A stretch of 64,000 nucleotides of DNA from Streptomyces griseus (GTDB lineage Bacteria > Actinomycetota > Actinomycetes > Streptomycetales > Streptomycetaceae). The number at the start of each line of letters is the position of its first letter. Positions within the stretch are counted from its first letter, which is position 1. The translations under genes and the position numbers were made by a program. The notes below the pieces were generated by a model. It did not search any database. It worked only from the letters and a program-made list of their open reading frames with translations, and had not been told where the DNA came from. The stretch is from positions 1 through 64,000 of the forward strand of contig NZ_MDKB01000004.1 in assembly GCF_001715295.1 (NCBI RefSeq). The letters run 5' to 3'. Shown in pieces: positions 62,858 through 64,000 of the stretch.

Positions 62858-64000
62858 TCACTGTCCCCGGATGCGCCGCCCTGCCTCCGTGCCCGGGTAG
62901 AGGAGGGCGTCGGCGACCCGGCCGCCGGAGTCCTTCACGCCGCCGCTGAAGTTGAGCCGCCCGGTCGCCCCGGCCTTGGCCGCCACGCCGTCCCAGTAGC
63001 GCGCTTCGCGCTCCCACCGGACCTCGGCGAGGAGCCGTTGCAGCGCCTCGGTGCTCAGTGCGCTCGCGGGGTCGGCCCACGGGGTCGTGTGGTGGACGGC
63101 GATCCCGAGCCCGGCGAGCACGGCGGGTGCGGTGAGGGCGCTGCGCGAGACGAAGTGGGAGCTGTGCTCGGAGATGAGCCGGGCGAGCAACGGCACGACG
63201 TACCCCTCGACCCGATCGGCGTCGGCCCCGGCGGGCAGCTCGTCCTCCTGGACGGTCTCCGCGGAACGGGACAGCCCGGTGCGGCCGTAGACGGCCGTGA
63301 TGACGAGGGCCCGGAGAGCGGAGAGCGTGATGACCTCGGGGTCGGACTTGCCGACCTGGCGCTTGGTGGCATTGACGAGCTTGGTGAACGGTACGAGCTT
63401 GCCGTCCACGTCCACCTTGACGGCCTCGGCGACCCGGTGGGCGAGGCGGGTGGCGAAGTCCCGCTGGTCCATGGACATGGCCAGGTTCTTCGCGACGGCG
63501 ACGCCCTGGACGTTGCGGTCGTAGAAGATCTGCCGCGCGTCGGCCACGCTGAGATCCACGTACAGCTCGAACGGCACACGGATCGACGCGAGTTCGGTGT
63601 AGCTGAGCCCGAAGTGCTCGGGGTCGTCGTACAGCTCGTGCCAGGCGGTCGTCTGGGTCTCCCCGTCGATGGCGACGACCGCGGTGCCGGGCGTGATGGT
63701 CAGGGTCCGCAGTCCGGTGCCGGGCAGCAGTTCGTCGCTGAGCGCGGCGAGCGGTCCGGCGTGCCAGAAGGTGATCGGCGGCGTGGACCAGCCGGCGCCC
63801 AGCTCACCCTTGACCCCGTCGGCGATGTACTCGGCGTACGAGCCGACGTTCTTCCCCTTCTGCGTGGACTTCAGCGCCCGCTGCACGAGCGAGCGCAGTT
63901 CGGCGTGGCGGCGTACGGCGCCGGAGGCGGCCTTGAGCGTCTTCGTGTCCTCCTCGCGGCGCGGAGAGGGGACGAGCTGGACGAGCGTCGGGACGGACAT
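62858..64000 (-). CDS. DGQHR/DndB-like protein, N-terminus at window edge
   Basis: At least 380 aa. The pattern LTITPGTAVVAIDGETQTTAWHEL followed by FELYVDLSVADARQIFYDRNVQGVAVAKNLAMSMDQRDFATRLAHRV resembles DGQHR-domain proteins of the DndB type (a repressor in DNA phosphorothioate systems). Here the diagnostic DGQHR pentapeptide reads DGETQ. The ATG lies on the last three bases of the window, so the true start may be outside. No dndC, dndD, dndE or restriction gene is visible on this side, so function is uncertain. Confidence 0.65.
   Translation of the reverse strand: MSVPTLVQLVPSPRREEDTKTLKAASGAVRRHAELRSLVQRALKSTQKGKNVGSYAEYIADGVKGELGAGWSTPPITFWHAGPLAALSDELLPGTGLRTLTITPGTAVVAIDGETQTTAWHELYDDPEHFGLSYTELASIRVPFELYVDLSVADARQIFYDRNVQGVAVAKNLAMSMDQRDFATRLAHRVAEAVKVDVDGKLVPFTKLVNATKRQVGKSDPEVITLSALRALVITAVYGRTGLSRSAETVQEDELPAGADADRVEGYVVPLLARLISEHSSHFVSRSALTAPAVLAGLGIAVHHTTPWADPASALSTEALQRLLAEVRWEREARYWDGVAAKAGATGRLNFSGGVKDSGGRVADALLYPGTEAGRRIRGQ

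Overview
The window is about 72% G+C chromosomal DNA from a Streptomyces (or a very close relative). The evidence is the extreme third-position GC, the conservon (cvnABCD), smeA-sffA, rbpA, a polyprenol-phosphate mannose synthase, a GlcNAc-type crr-ptsI pair and a DasR-type chitinase promoter. Gene order agrees with what I remember of the S. coelicolor SCO1390-SCO1445 region; that comparison is from memory and was not run. I see no insertion sequence, prophage, integrase, tRNA, rRNA or CRISPR array, so this reads as core chromosome. About 46 protein genes cover nearly all of it.

Left part (1-15.1 kb): crr-ptsI (PTS phosphorelay) behind a repeat-bearing leader; an unknown gene and acetoacetyl-CoA synthetase; a GH31 glycosidase; a Nudix hydrolase; a secreted VanX-like dipeptidase; a DUF962/Mpo1-like membrane protein; and the four-gene conservon cvnABCD (sensor kinase, roadblock protein, DUF742 protein, small GTPase).

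Centre-left (15.1-31.2 kb): the most unusual locus is a three-gene minus-strand operon (22994-15691). It encodes a 508-aa helical protein, a 303-aa winged-helix-like protein and a 1576-aa SMC-like ATPase. Sizes and order fit the MukF/MukE/MukB and JetA/JetB/JetC plans, but no JetD nuclease gene is present and the ATPase has Asn where the catalytic Glu normally follows the Walker B Asp. Upstream on the same strand lie a fused 5-oxoprolinase and a HEAT-repeat-like protein, then an ankyrin protein. The sporulation pair smeA-sffA follows; here the FtsK-like SffA lacks the Walker A lysine.

Centre-right (31.2-49.7 kb): a MocR regulator divergent from a YczE-like membrane protein with a palindromic operator; GDPD; an MFS exporter; rbpA with a near-perfect sigma-R promoter; tandem perfect terminators; fxsA; ppm1; a YtcJ-like amidohydrolase; an Lrp regulator; acyl-CoA dehydrogenase; a methyltransferase/TetR pair around a 43-bp perfect palindrome; a C39-like secreted peptidase; a P-loop kinase; a candidate small RNA; a TPR-AAA (CbxX/EccA-like) ATPase followed by a minisatellite.

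Right part (49.7-64 kb): two overlapping CNNM/CorC genes, a PH-like membrane protein, hisG-hisE, and the riboflavin operon ribD-ribE-ribM-ribBA-ribH under an FMN riboswitch. Next come a GH18 chitinase with DasR repeats around its -35 and between -35 and -10, a GNAT acetyltransferase, an anchored secreted protein, and a DGQHR/DndB-like protein at the window edge. The crr-ptsI system at one end and the chitinase at the other are functionally linked in Streptomyces through GlcNAc uptake and DasR.
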